This document shows, in pieces, positions 11,563 through 22,967 of a stretch of DNA of 64,000 nucleotides (its first letter is position 1; each line of letters begins with the position of its first letter). The DNA lies in NCBI GenBank assembly GCA_038502055.1, contig JAXRKN010000018.1, positions 1 through 64,000 of the forward strand. Direction: 5' to 3'. The notes beneath the pieces are model-generated. The model saw nothing but the letters and a program-made list of their open reading frames with translations. It did not search any database and was not told where the DNA came from. The stretch comes from Tanytarsus gracilentus. Taxonomy: Eukaryota; Arthropoda; Insecta; Diptera; Chironomidae. Position numbers and translations under genes: made by a program.

Positions 11563-12317
11563 TTAATTGACTCCTCTTCGATCAAACAAGAAAGAGAAAT
11601 TTTCTGGTAAATTGTCGGCAATATTTTTCATATTGTCTAAAATCGATTGATGAATTTCTTCGTCTTCCTCAATTGAATTTCTATCGAATGTAAAAATACT
11701 TTCAGTTTCTGAATCGCTGGCGAAAACTTCATCGACACTTCTCGCAATTTTTTCTTGTGCTTTTATTTTGAAATCTTTTTTGTCTTTTGTGTATGCTTCT
11801 ACGACATTCATGTTCACTATTTTATCAGCTGGAAGACCGCAACAATAATCGAAATTCTCGAGACAGTACTTGAAGTATTTTAAAAGAGTGTAAAGATGTT
11901 CCGATTCATTCCACGATGGAAATGCGTGAGAAGAATCAAAAATTAGAGTATCTGAATTAATCAACGGATGTTCGAAGGGGAGTGAATTGAATTTTATCAC
12001 TGGATGATTTTTCTGATTTGGAAATTCAGATTCAAGTTGGATTGTAAATCGTAGAATTGCATTTTTATATACACCAGAACGGATGAAGACAATTCCATGC
12101 CAGAGAAGTGAATTAGACTTCGTTGGAATGACGTATACTGATCCAGTTGAAAATTCCGTGGAAATGAGCTTCCTAAAATATAATAAATAATAATTTTATA
12201 ACTTAGGATGAGAAAATAAAAAAATTCTCACATTTCCAGCAGAATTCTGTACTCAGTTTTTGTGGTACATAAAACTTCATCAATTAATTCATCAGTTGAT
12301 GTTGCATCAATAGGCAT
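11563..12317 (-). CDS. Crossbronx-like inactive E2 (UEV, AKTIP/FTS family)
   Basis: Exons on the minus strand are 12317-12232 and 12172-11563, giving 231 residues. The UBC fold is recognisable: EYRILLEM near residue 23, then SVYVIPTKSNSLLWHGIVF, a YKNAILRFTIQL strand and FDSSHAFPSW followed by LYTLLKYFKYC, which is the signature of Drosophila crossbronx. Where active E2 enzymes have their catalytic cysteine after the HPN motif, this protein reads HPLINSDTLIFDSSH with no cysteine, so it is a UEV-type non-catalytic member. The vertebrate homologue AKTIP works with Hook proteins in vesicle transport. The tail is acidic and divergent. A distinct crossbronx-like paralogue is also possible. Confidence 0.8.
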
Positions 12318-12883
12318 TTTGGAAGGTTTTTAAGTTAAATTAAATAAAAATGATTTTTTATGGTTGAAAAGTTTTTCTATTTTTATTTTTTAGCAATAGA
12401 AAAGAAATCTCTTACAAGTTTTTAAAATTTAAATAAATCAAATACGGTAAAAATAAATAAGAAGATTTTTTTAGCAAGAAAATGTAAACAAATTTGTTAT
12501 GTCAAAATGAGCAACAAAATTCAGTTGTATGGTTTTGACGAATTTCAAATAAATAAAATACGTTATACAAGAATTCAAAGAGTTTTTAGCAACAAAATGT
12601 AAACAAATAATTAAATAAGTTAAATTTAAATCATAAAAAAAGATTAAAAATTATACAAAAATAATTTATAAATTACTTTAAATTTTTGCTTATTAAAATT
12701 TTTGTTTTATTTCCAATTTTGTGTATAATTCAGGTATCTTTTATTGAATTTAGTCAAATTTTGTCAATGTAAATTTTAGTTAAAGTCAATTGAAATATTT
12801 TAAATACAATTTGTTAAAATTTTCTTTAAAATCCACTCAAAGTGTTTCTGATTTAATCATAAAAAGTGGCTTAAGTTTCTTTT
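12318..12883. other. Intergenic between crossbronx-like and esc
   Basis: This is AT-rich sequence with short T and A runs. I see no exon, repeat array or RNA gene. It should hold the crossbronx promoter and the esc 3' end. Confidence 0.6.
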
Positions 12884-14306
12884 TTATTCCCTCCTATCCC
12901 ATCGATAAACTTTTCCATCATCACATACACAAATAATTATCTCGCCCTCCCTCGAATAAGCAATTTGGCGAATTGCCTTTGTGCATTTATAATGCGACAG
13001 TACGATCGGCTTTTCTGGCGGAGTTTCACTCTCTAAATCGTAAATGTAAATTTTACCCGATGAATTTCCGACCGTTAAATATCTTTGAGTGACATCGAGT
13101 TCCATTCGTACGAACCAAAGTTCACAATCGTCGACTTCGAAAGTGTGAATTTGAGTTGCGTATGTCGATGTGAGATTAAATGGTTCATTGAGATTTCCGA
13201 CCTTCCACCAAATTATGCAATTTTCGCAGGATTTTGAGAGAAAAGAATTTCCAAAGCATTTCACGCTGTCGACATAATTTCTGTGAATTGAGCGAGTTGT
13301 AAAATCAGCAAAGTGAATGTGAACAGTTGGGAAAGATCGAACACGTTTAACATCGAAGTACGTTTCACTGGCTTCAATCGCATCGTGCATCTCCTCCGTG
13401 TCGAATTTCCACACTTTGAGATTACTAAAAATATTCAATTAACTTTTATATAATTCTAATTTTAAATCAACTCACTGATCCATTCCACCCGACACACAAT
13501 ACCTTCCATGCACATCAAAGTCAATCGCAAGAACTTCGTCTCGGTGGCCTGAAACACCTCCGAGAATCGCAATACAAATTTCAGTTTTAATATTCCACAA
13601 TCTCATGCTGTGATCTTTGCTCGCGGTTAAAAGTAAGTGAGCCTGTTTAGGGTGAAATTTCATCTCATTAATCGCATTTGTGTGTCCAATAAATTTCTTC
13701 TCTCTTTGCTTTGGATCATTGACGTAAATTAGTCGAACAACACTTCGAACTCCACCGCAAGCGAGAATTAATGAATTGTCTTCGTAGGTCCAAGCGATCG
13801 TGTAGAAAACTTCGTCTAAAATGGGACAAAAATTATATTAAAATTTTGAGATAAAGAAAATTATTTTTTTTACCTCTATCTGGATCATCGTAAGCCCTCA
13901 ACAACTTAATTCCACAAAAATCTTCATTCTCCTCGTCTTCCTCATCATAGTTCATGCACTCATAAATTGAAATTCTGTAACCACTTGCTGTCGCGAAAAT
14001 ATTTCGATTTTTCACAAAATGATTAAACTGAACGGCGAAAATTTGCTTGTTGCCCTCTTCAGTAATGAAGCAATTAAGTCTGTAGAGTGATTTTGGCGGT
14101 TTAATCAAGTTCGATTTGGATTTAGATTTTTTTCCTTTAACTTTTAAACTTTTTCGATTTGCGGAATTTTCAGATCGATTTGTTGAAGCCGAGATTATTG
14201 AAGAATCGTTGTCGGATTCAATGTCACTGGTTGCTGGATTATTGTTGGGTGTATTCAACACATTAAGAGGCTGTTTAGGTTGAAGTGATGGCTCGATTTT
14301 AGACAT
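12884..14306 (-). CDS. esc: Polycomb protein Esc / EED, PRC2 subunit
   Basis: Exons on the minus strand are 14306-13874, 13815-13476 and 13424-12884, giving 437 residues. A low-complexity Ser/Asn/Lys N-terminus of about 75 residues is followed by a WD40 propeller. Diagnostic Esc/EED blocks are IFAVQFNHF, IKLLRAYDDPD, FHPKQAHLLLTASKDHSMRLWNI, IFGG-type AILGGVSGHRDEVLAIDFD, GMDHNLKVW across the last splice and a terminal VYRWDRR. In PRC2, Esc/EED binds trimethylated H3K27 through its aromatic cage and stimulates the E(z) methyltransferase, so the role is chromatin silencing in the nucleus. An acidic insertion (DEEDEENED) after IYECMNY is longer than usual. Head-to-head spacing with the downstream protease gene is 520 bp. 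Confidence 0.93.
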
Positions 14307-14826
14307 TTTTGATGCTTTTCTTCTTCTTATTGGATAATTTAAGTTTTTTTGATTTTTGGCAGATGTTTTGATTAATTTTTGTAGTACGGACGACTTAAGA
14401 ATGAACCTTAAAGGTTTATGAAAGTTTTAAAAATTAAAATTAATTTTTAAAATGCTTAAATTTATTAAAATTGTGAAAAAGTAAAAAGCGGAGAAATTTT
14501 CACCCGGCGCGGGAAAAAAATCTTATTGACACGAAGCGATGCGAGAAACTTTTTAGAATTTATCATGAAGATGCGAAACATTAAAGTGAAAATTAAAAAA
14601 ATACGTTTACGATTTTTTATAAGAAAATTGTTTTAAATTTTTAATCGACTTTCAACACTAAAAAATTTCACACAACTCATAAATTTTTTTATCAGTTCTA
14701 AGAATTTTTTAATTACACTTTTGAATGCCATTTTGATAGCACGCACCATGCAATTTCCTCCGCTGATAATTTTCCCTTTATATAAACTCGAATTCACTTC
14801 ACTGCACGTTCAATAATAGTTCAGTC
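14307..14826. other. Intergenic between divergent esc and protease genes
   Basis: The sequence is AT-rich apart from a GC-rich patch near 14500-14550 (cccggcgcgggaaa). It contains the protease TATA box. No exon or RNA gene is seen. Confidence 0.6.
14779..14786 (+). promoter_or_regulatory. TATA box of the serine protease gene
   Basis: TATATAAA lies 41 bp upstream of the start codon at 14827. A start of transcription about 25-30 bp downstream would leave a 5' leader under 20 bases, which is common for strongly expressed insect digestive protease genes. This is read from position and motif only. Confidence 0.65.
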
Positions 14827-16097
14827 ATGTTTAAATTAATTATTATAGCGACAATCGCGACTGTCGTCACTTGCAATTGGACGGACGACTTGGTTGGATT
14901 CTTTTCAAAGTCTAAAAAGGATGAGAGTGAGGGAAATGCGAGAGTTGTTGGCGGTGAAACGGCAACAGAACATTTTCCATATCAAATTTCAATGCAGATG
15001 AAGCGCGGCGGTGGTGGAGGAAGTTTATTTCCGTTTTTGAATCAAAATTCAAACAAAAATTGGAGTCACTTTTGTGGTGGAAGTGTTTTGAATGAGATGT
15101 CAATTGTTACGGCAGCTCATTGGTGATTTTTTGTAGACTAATTTTGTTAATTAAATTTAAAAAAAATTATTAATTCAATTTTTCAAAAATTAAATTTTTT
15201 AAATTATAATTTAGCCAAAAAAATTAACAAAAAAATATTTTCCAGCGTCAATGGCTTCAACACATCCAAAATGTCAATCTTCGCTGGCACAAATGATCTC
15301 AATAAAGAGAATGAAGGACAAAGAAGACTTATTGAAAGTTGCGTAATGCACCCTGAGTATGTGGAGCTAAATAATAGTGATGTGGCTGTCTGTAAACTTC
15401 AAGAACCTTTTCAATTAAATGAAGCAATTGCTCCGGTTGAGTTGGATACTAATTATGTTGGTGGTTCGGAAATGTGCACGTTGACTGGTAAGTTGAGGTT
15501 TGAATTAAGACGATTTTTATATTACTTCTTTTTGCACTCAATTAACCTAAAATTTTAAGGATAGAATTTTTAACGTGTTTAATTTTAAATCTAGGTTGGG
15601 GTTACAATACAATACTCAAAGGAGTTCCTCTACCAACAAAGCTTCAAAAGCTAAATTATCCAACTTTAACTAACGAAGAATGCAACAGTCGTGGGCACAA
15701 TGTTGGACCCAAAGAAGTTTGTGCTATGAGTAGAGTTGGACAGGGAGCGTAAGTTAAATTTTCTTAATTAAGTTCATCAATTATTAAATATTTTTTTTTC
15801 ATTAAATACTCGATTAATTATAAAAAATTTCAGATGCAACGGAGACAGCGGAGGTGAGACAATTAATTGAAATCAAACACAAATTTTTAATATTTTTCAT
15901 TCAGGTCCACTGGTTTTAAAAGGAACGAACACTCTTGTTGGAATTGTCAGCTATGGAACGGCTGTGTGTGCTGTAAATGTACCTGATGTCTATACAAGTA
16001 AAATTTAAAAAATCTTTATTTAAAAAAATAATAATTTAAATTTACATCAACAGGAGCTTCCGAGTTTGTCGAATGGATATTACAAAATTCTGAATAA
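14827..16097 (+). CDS. Secreted chymotrypsin-like serine protease (S1)
   Basis: Exons are 14827-15122, 15246-15487, 15595-15748, 15834-15853 (only 20 nt), 15905-15997 and 16054-16097, giving 282 residues. A signal peptide (MFKLIIIATIATVVTC) and a short propeptide end at the activation site ARVVGGETA. The catalytic triad is His in TAAHC (completed across the first splice), Asp in NSDVAVCKL and Ser in GDSGGPL. The residue at the base of the S1 pocket, six before the active Ser, is Gly (GQGACNGDSGG) and not the Asp of trypsin, so cleavage after Arg or Lys is unlikely and a chymotrypsin- or elastase-like preference is expected. A Gly-rich loop (KRGGGGGSLF) is inserted before the HFCGGS strand. 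Digestion or haemolymph use is inference. Confidence 0.9.
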
Positions 16098-16204
16098 AAA
16101 CCACGAAAAATTTATTTTTCAACTGCAAAATTTAGAATTGATGTTAAAATTTTTACTAATAATAATTTTGATAAAAAAATATAACTTTTGAACAGTAAAA
16201 TTAA

Positions 16205-16490
16205 TCGAATTTAATTAATTTTAATTTGTCGAATTTAATTAATTTTAATTTGTCGAATTTAATTAATTTTAATTTGTCGAATTTAATTAATTTTAATTTG
16301 TCGAATTTAATTAATTTTAATTTGTCGAATTTAATTAATTTTAATTTGTCGAATTTAATTAATTTTAATTTGTCGAATTTAATTAATTTTAATTTGTCGA
16401 ATTTAATTAATTTTAATTTGTCGAATTTAATTAATTTTAATTTGTCGAATTTAATTAATTTTAATTTGTCGAATTTAATTAATTTTATTA
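16205..16490. repeat. 24-bp minisatellite, 12 units
   Basis: Units start with TCGAATTTAATTAATTTTAA and end in tttg. They recur at exactly 24-bp steps from 16205 to 16469 with almost no variation. Each unit contains the palindrome TTAATTAA. The length is a multiple of three, so both strands show long artificial open frames. It sits between the protease 3' end and the POLR1E promoter. Confidence 0.95.
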
Positions 16491-16644
16491 TATTTTTTCC
16501 ATGTACGAAAAACAAATTCAATTGACAAACGGCCACGAGTTTTTTGAATTCGTGGGCCTGCAACTTGTCGTCACATTTTATTTTATGATGCGAATCGCAA
16601 GAGATTAAAATTTGTAAACAAAAACACGCGTGAAAATTTGTAAA

Positions 16645-17931
16645 ATGGAAAAAATACTAACATCGAAAATTGTTTTGGTAGAAAAGCGAAAGGATAAAAT
16701 TGAGTCACCGATACTTGGTAGGGAAATGTTGGAGTTGTGCGAGTTAAGTTAATTTATTTAATTAATTTTAGCAAAATTTCAATGTGGCGAAGGACTTTTG
16801 ACTGAAAAACCAGCTGATTGCCAACGAGTTGAGGATGAGGATGGAAATAAATTTGCCATTATTGCAACGGACAGTAACGTCTACAAATCGGAACTGAAAG
16901 ATCCAGAAAAGGACTTAATGAAAACATATATCGCAGTTCATAATAAGAAGACGAAAGAAGTGAAACTCATTCAAGTCTCGCAAGGATCATTTAAGCATGT
17001 CCTCTACGATAATAGCCGATCGATGTTTGAACAAAATATTGTTGATTCCAATAAGCTGTTGAATAAGGAATTTAGTGGAAAGAAGGGAACTGCAGCATAC
17101 GAAAGAAAAGTAAGCCGGTTATTAAATTCAAAAAAAAGTAATTTAAAACATTTTTTTTTCTAGGCACGCTCAATAGCCAACACAAGTCTCCTTGAGACTA
17201 CAATTACATCGACCGTTGATGCCATTGATACGGATGCACTCTTTGCCAAGGATATGTTTGATAAGAACCAGGAAGAACGTGACGTATTCCGCAATTCAAT
17301 CTTCCCTCAAATTAAAAATTTCGCCATTGGCAAAGGAGTTCGAGAGCTTTTTAGTATTAATAATTTAATTGGCGATGACATGGTTGAGCATTTGGCGGAA
17401 GTTGCAGTAGAAGTTCTCAACACAGACCCAAAGAAATGGACCTTTACAAATGCGTACATCAAAACAACTCTTGAAATGATTCAAAATTCAAAATCGCCCG
17501 ATTCAGAGCTTAATATTAAAAAGGCCTCTCTAATGATTTACGCAGACGCTCTCATTAAGATTATTAGCACGGGAAATCGACGTAACAAAGAGCTTAACGC
17601 AAAGAATATTTCATCCCTCTCGTATCGCCTCGGTCAAGATGTCATCAAACGATTTACACAAGACGCGAAGACGGCGTCAAAATTCTCGAGTCAAAAGGCA
17701 ATCATCTATTACACAATTTTTATGATACTGTCAACGGAAAAACTTGAAATTAACTTCGAGGACCTTCTCGACAATGTCAGTCTCGCAAAGAATGAATTAA
17801 TGAAGTATGCTCAAATTATAGGATGCAAAGTGAAAGGAAATCGACTTTGTTTCAGTAAGGCTAACATGGATTCAAGTGCCAAATTTAATGTACCCCTTCA
17901 TACGGGTGGAAAGAAGCGACGAAGCAATTAA
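16645..17931 (+). CDS. Polr1E: RNA polymerase I subunit RPA49 / POLR1E
   Basis: Exons are 16645-16717, 16772-17109 and 17164-17931, giving 392 residues. The N-terminal dimerisation half includes KFQCGEGLL and the family block LLNKEFSGKKGTAAYERKA. The C-terminal half, from about residue 165, corresponds to the tandem winged-helix region (RDVFRNSIFPQIKN) and ends in a basic tail (GGKKRRSN). The A49 subunit pairs with A34.5 on Pol I and supports initiation and elongation of rRNA transcription in the nucleolus. A short 5' leader and an AATAAA about 13 bases after the stop (ttaataaaagg) suggest a compact transcript. The gene lies only 155 bp after a minisatellite, so the array may overlap its promoter. 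Confidence 0.9.
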
Positions 17932-18593
17932 TATCGGCACTTTAATAAAAGGATTTTTTTCGCAAATTTATTTTTGAAATGTTTTTTTCTCCTAATTACT
18001 TAATTGAGTATAACTTGAAGATTTAGACTCTAATCCAGTACATGCTGGAACGGATATGCATGCTCGAATTTTATCTAATTTAATTAAATTTAATTAATAT
18101 TTTTTATAATTAATTTTAATTAAAAGTTTTTTTAATTAAAATTTTAATTATTTACGCTAATTTAATTTAAATTGCATAGTTATAATTGAAATAATTCCCA
18201 AAAACTTATAAGAAGTAAATTTTCCAGGGGGCGAGAGACTAGTATATAAATTTTATAAACTTTATATACCTCAAAAATATAAAAATATAAATTTCAGATT
18301 TTTATATACCCAAAAAATATATATGTTAGTCCTAATTATGTCTCGCCCCCTGAAATTTTCAAAATTCCATAAATTTTTTCTGACTAATCTAAAATCATCA
18401 ATTAATTGCAATTTGGTTTAAATTCAATAAATTGATCTCTTCAAAATGTCGATGAGTTAATTTATTTCGGGGAATAATTTGATTAGATAATGACTTAACG
18501 CAATTGATATAATTGTAAATTTATTATTTTCTTAAGAGCTTTTGAAGATAATGACAGTCAAGTTAGTCGTTTCGTGTCCTTTGAATAGTTAAC
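17932..18593. other. Intergenic with one MITE
   Basis: Apart from the element at 18225-18352, the sequence is AT-rich with many TTAATTA blocks (18060-18180). No exon or RNA gene is seen. Confidence 0.6.
18225..18352. mobile_element. hAT-type MITE with CAGGGGGCGAGA terminal repeats
   Basis: This 128-bp element starts CAGGGGGCGAGA and ends TCTCGCCCCCTG, exact inverted repeats of 12 bp. It is flanked by a perfect 8-bp target duplication, aaattttc at 18217-18224 and 18353-18360. The interior is AT-rich with repeated atatac stretches and no ORF. The 8-bp duplication and CA..TG ends fit the hAT superfamily. Its termini differ from those of the elements at 9095 and 23266, so it is a separate family. 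Confidence 0.9.
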
Positions 18594-19725
18594 ATGAACC
18601 TTAAAATTTTACTCGCATTATTTTCTTTATCTGCCATTGCGGCTCAATTTCATCCGTGCACACGTTTCTCTGAAAAGTTAGAGCCTAATTCTCGTGGATG
18701 TTCTTGGTACTGGAGATGTCGTGACAATGACACAAACCTTCTACTTTCTCGACCAATCGAAGAGAACTGTCCAAATTTTCTACACTTCAACTATGAAAAT
18801 CAAAATTGTCGTGGCTTTAATGAAGATTGCGAATTTGACGAAGCCAATTTTAATCAAACACCAACTCGATGTCCTTCGTTTCAATCGAGTTTCATTCCCC
18901 ATTTTTGGTTTTGTAATCAATATACTTTTTGCTTTCAAGGAAGATCAACATCAACTTCTTGTCCGCAGGGTGAACATTACTCATATTTTCAAAATGGATG
19001 CACAACTCCGTTTCTTGCTGATTGCCGTAATGACCACAATTACTGTCGAGGAATGAAGCAAAATAGAGTTACCGCTAGACGACACCCTTACAATTGTACA
19101 TCATATCATGTTTGCAATGAATGCAATCGTCGAAATACGCTGATTGAACTTCACTGCGTTAGCGAAACTCATCAGTTTGATAACGTCAATCAGCAGTGTG
19201 ATGATGCAACGCGAGTCAAATGTGGAGTGAGATTAAATTGATCAAAAAATATTAGTTCATAATTAATTGTCTTTTTTAACAGACTACCGGAGGTGGAGGT
19301 CCTCCAGGTAATTCGACAGCTCCTCCGACTACACCACATTATGGCTTTCCTCCTAAACCTCATTTTATTCAATGTACACCCGAGGATGTTAGACGAGAAT
19401 TTGTTGCTCATCCATTCAGCTGCTTCCATTATTTCAATTGCGCCAGTGGAAGGTAATTAATTTTTGGAATTGAAACTCTCAGAACTGAAATCTTTAACTC
19501 AAACGTCATGTAGAGTCGTATAATGAAATAATATTTTCAGTTCAGAGATTTTTTGAAAGAAAAATAATTTTCTTCAATTTATTTCTTCTTTTTTCAAGAT
19601 CAACAGTTTATGGTTGTCCATACGGATCGCATTTTGATTTGGAAAGAAATCAGTGCTGGCGTCACGAAGATAGCTTAAATTGTACTGTACCAGCATCAAC
19701 CACCACACCAATGACACCAATTTAA
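18594..19725 (+). CDS. Secreted protein with four chitin-binding (peritrophin-A) domains
   Basis: Exons are 18594-19226, 19283-19452 and 19599-19725, giving 309 residues. A signal peptide (MNLKILLALFSLSAIAAQ) precedes four CBM14-type cysteine modules, at about residues 22-80, 92-144, 149-210 and 240-290. In each, aromatic residues precede a cysteine in the usual pattern (CSWYWRC, HFWFCNQYTFC, CTSYHVC, CFHYFNC). A Gly/Pro/Thr linker (TTGGGGPP..STAPPTTP) separates modules three and four, and the short tail is Thr-rich, probably O-glycosylated. Such proteins bind chitin in the gut peritrophic matrix or in cuticle (obstructor-like). Which of the two cannot be decided here. Confidence 0.9.
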
Positions 19726-20682
19726 CTCTTAGGAATCAAAATTAAAATTTGATTTAAATTTTCAATTTTTTTCACCCAAAATTTAATTTCTTTCCTTCAA
19801 ATTTCAAATTCTCCCTAAAACTTTCACTTTAAAGTCAACTTCCTTTTCCATTAAGAAAATTTATTTCCTCCTTTAAAAACCGCAACCGCGAAAATTACAC
19901 ATCGACACCACTCCCACCCTCGACTCACGCCACGAGAAACTTTCGCTCGCCTTAACACAACAACTCCAAAGACGAAAGAGCCATTGAACCATTAAGAATG
20001 TTAAAATGAAAAGATAAAGTCAATGGGAAAAGTTTTTTGCGATTAAAAAAAGTTTTTTTCAACTTTGTTGTGTCGTCAAAGTGAAACGTTGAAAAAAGAT
20101 AAAAATATTTTTCTTTTTTTGGCGGGCGAAAGACGAAAAAGCGACAAAGCAATTAAAACCTATTATTAGAGTTGTATTTGGTTTTTTTGAAGGCAATTGT
20201 TGAGGAGGGGGCGAATTGAAATTATTTTTGTTTTGGCATTGATGTTGGTTCCTCCACTGGAAGTTGGTTCCTCACTTTGGATGGATATTAAACGTTTGGC
20301 ATTAAATTGAATTGCATGATTTAAAACACAGAATAATTCTTTAGAAAAATTGTTGCTAAGGCTACGTGCGGCAATATACGATTTACGCGAAATAAAATTC
20401 AAATCAAAAACATCCATGTGTGAGTTTTGAAAAAAAAAATACTTTTTACTTGGAGTTTATTTTTATAAAAATAACAAAAATGATGTAATTTGTTATCAAC
20501 CTTAAAATACGTCATTTTTATTTAAGTGCTTACTTATCAACTTAATAATTGATCAAAAAATAATAAATTAAAATTATTGATTGTTAGAAAAGTTTCTTAT
20601 CTCGCTGCTTAAAATTCTTCTCACTCAACCACATTTTAATCATTTCTCTCTAAAATTTTAAGTATTTCGGTTGTGTTTAACA
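19726..20682. other. Intergenic, no supported gene
   Basis: This is AT-rich sequence. A minus-strand open frame at 20166-20417 lacks any recognisable domain, and its composition is low in the codons favoured by the neighbours, so I do not call it. The GMC oxidoreductase promoter should lie near the right end. Confidence 0.5.
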
Positions 20683-22967
20683 ATGTTGACGATTAGTGCA
20701 ACAACGCCAATTTTTGTGGCATCATTTTTGATCTCACTGCTGAGTCAACTTAATGATCCAAGCTTTGACACTCATCTTGACTATCAATTACCTCCTGATT
20801 TTCTTTACACAAGTGGAATAACCTTTAAAGATGGCGTAGAAACAGTAATCAACTCAGCTTGCGAAGATGGACCGGGAGGAAAAAGTGAGTTAAAAGTTTT
20901 TACAATTTTATCCAACAAAATGATTTTTTTAATGTGATTTCATTAATTTTGTGTCGCTTGTCGAAGACGAAAATTAAATCAAACGGGAATAATTAATTAT
21001 GCAAAAAATTATTAATTATAATTATCGATTTTCAGTTCCACCAATGGACTTTATAATAGTCGGCGCTGGTCCGTCTGGAAGTGTCTTAGCAAATAAACTT
21101 GCAACAGCGTTTCCACTTAAAACAATTCTTCTTATCGAAGCTGGTAGTGATGGATTTGTGAGTGGCGTGGTAAGTAAACAGAGATAAAAATGTCTACCAT
21201 GGATTGATTTTTTCTTTGATTAGTCACCTGGCACTACACTGTTCAATTTCATAACAGAAACTAACTACAGATATCATGCTGAAAAAAGTCCGAACTATGG
21301 CAATATGGTTGATGAGGGCGCAGTCGCTTATGCGGGTCTGTACTCAAGATAAGTAAAATATTTTTAATTATTACACAAATAATTTCAGGCAAAGGCCTAG
21401 GTGGTGGAACTTTAATCAACGGAATGTATTTTTATTGTGGAACTGACGCTGATTATGATCATTGGGCTGAAGAAACCGGCGACAGTTCATGGAACGCTGA
21501 AAATATGTTCAAAAACATTAAAGAATTCACAAACGTTGAAGATGAAACTTTGATGAGCGATGTGGAGTGTCAAAAATATCTCGGAACTAAAGGACCATTA
21601 ACTGTGACATTCTTCAACGATTCAAATCCAGTTAATGAACTTCCAATTTTGATGAGGGCTGGAGAAGCTGCTGGCTATGAAATCTTAAAGGATATAAATT
21701 GTGGAAAGTGGAAAGGTTTCGTTCAATTTCGAGGAACAATCAAGAAAGGCGAAAGAAATTCAGCAGCTCGAGCATTTTTGGCTCCAATGAGAAATCGAAG
21801 AAATTTAATGATTTTGAAAAATTCTTTTGTTAGAAATTTAATCATTAAAGATGGAAAAGTTGAAGGAGTCGCAGTTGAAACAAAAAGATCTGAATGTAGA
21901 AATTTTGACATTTATGCAAATCTCGAAGTCATTGTTAGTGCTGGAACTTTTGACTCACCCGGGATTTTACTTCGATCTGGAATTGGAAGAAAAGAAGATC
22001 TTGATGAAATTAGTTTACAACAAATTTTAGATCTACCGGTCGGTCGTAACTACAAAGATCATTTCCAATCATGGCATTACATCGCAATTCCAGCTGAAAC
22101 CCAACCTCCTCAAACATCAGATCCAAACGAAGAATATTTACTAAGAAGACGCGGCCCAATGTCTCATCAAACATCTGAAGATACTCACGCATTCTTCAAC
22201 CTCAACGGTGACGGTCCTTATCCTGATTTAACTTGGGACACACATCACTCAAAAGCTGGTCAATACAACATCGAAATGCAAAAGTATTTCGCCAACATTA
22301 AAAATGAATATTTTGAAGTTTTACGTGAGTTTAATTTAATTTCCATAAAATTTGCAAATTATTTTTTAATTTGAATTTTTTAGTTCCATGGAACGTTGAT
22401 CACGATTTAATCAATATTGGAAATGTAATTCTTCAACCGAAATCAGTCGGTCGTGTAACAACGAAAGATAATCGTCCAGTGATTCACGGAAATTACATTT
22501 CAAATCCTGATGACGTTACAATTTTAATTCAAGGAATCAGAAAACTGCAAGAATTTTTAGAAACTGAATTTTTAAAGTCTCGCAATGTAACTTTAATCGA
22601 TATGAATTTAACTGAATGCAATCATCTCACTTACAACTCTGATGACTATTGGAAGTGCTACATGAAAGTCTATTCGATGACTTCATTTCATCCAGTTGGA
22701 ACTAATCGAATGGGAAAAGTTAATGATACAAATTCGGTTGTTGACAGTCGATTGAGAGTTATTGGGATTGAAAATTTGAGAGTTGTGGATGCGAGTGTGA
22801 TTCCAGAAGTTCCACGAAGCAACACAATGTGTCCGGCTTATGCGGTTGCATGGAACGCTGCAAAAATGATCATTGAAGATAATCAAGATGGTGAAAGTTC
22901 GGCATCAAAACTTTCACTAACTTTCCCTTCAGCAATTTTAATTTTAACTTTAACTATTTTTTATTAA
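20683..22967 (+). CDS. GMC oxidoreductase (glucose-dehydrogenase-like), possibly membrane-anchored
   Basis: Exons are 20683-20884, 21036-21169, 21224-21335, 21389-22324 and 22384-22967, giving 655 residues. An N-terminal hydrophobic leader is followed by the FAD-binding motif FIIVGAGPSGSVLANKL near residue 75, the GMC signature GKGLGGGTLINGM, SAGTFDSPGILLRSGIG, and the C-terminal catalytic block SFHPVGTNRMG with its His, then VPRSNTMCPAYAVAWNAAKM. Insect members oxidise sugars or sterols, or act in cuticle and immunity, in Drosophila often from a large cluster. The last 25 residues are a small-residue stretch (GESSAS) plus a hydrophobic end (AILILTLTIFY), which looks like a GPI-anchor signal and is unusual for the family. 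The third intron's donor is GTCTGT, a weak but valid GT. Confidence 0.9.

Noticed and set aside
16201..16563. Long open frames on both strands (LIKFDKLK-type repeats)
   Set aside because: They are produced by the 24-bp tandem array, whose length is divisible by three; there is no start context or domain.
20166..20417. Minus-strand 83-codon frame between the chitin-binding and GMC genes
   Set aside because: No recognisable domain, no convincing splice partners and no signal peptide; length is expected by chance.
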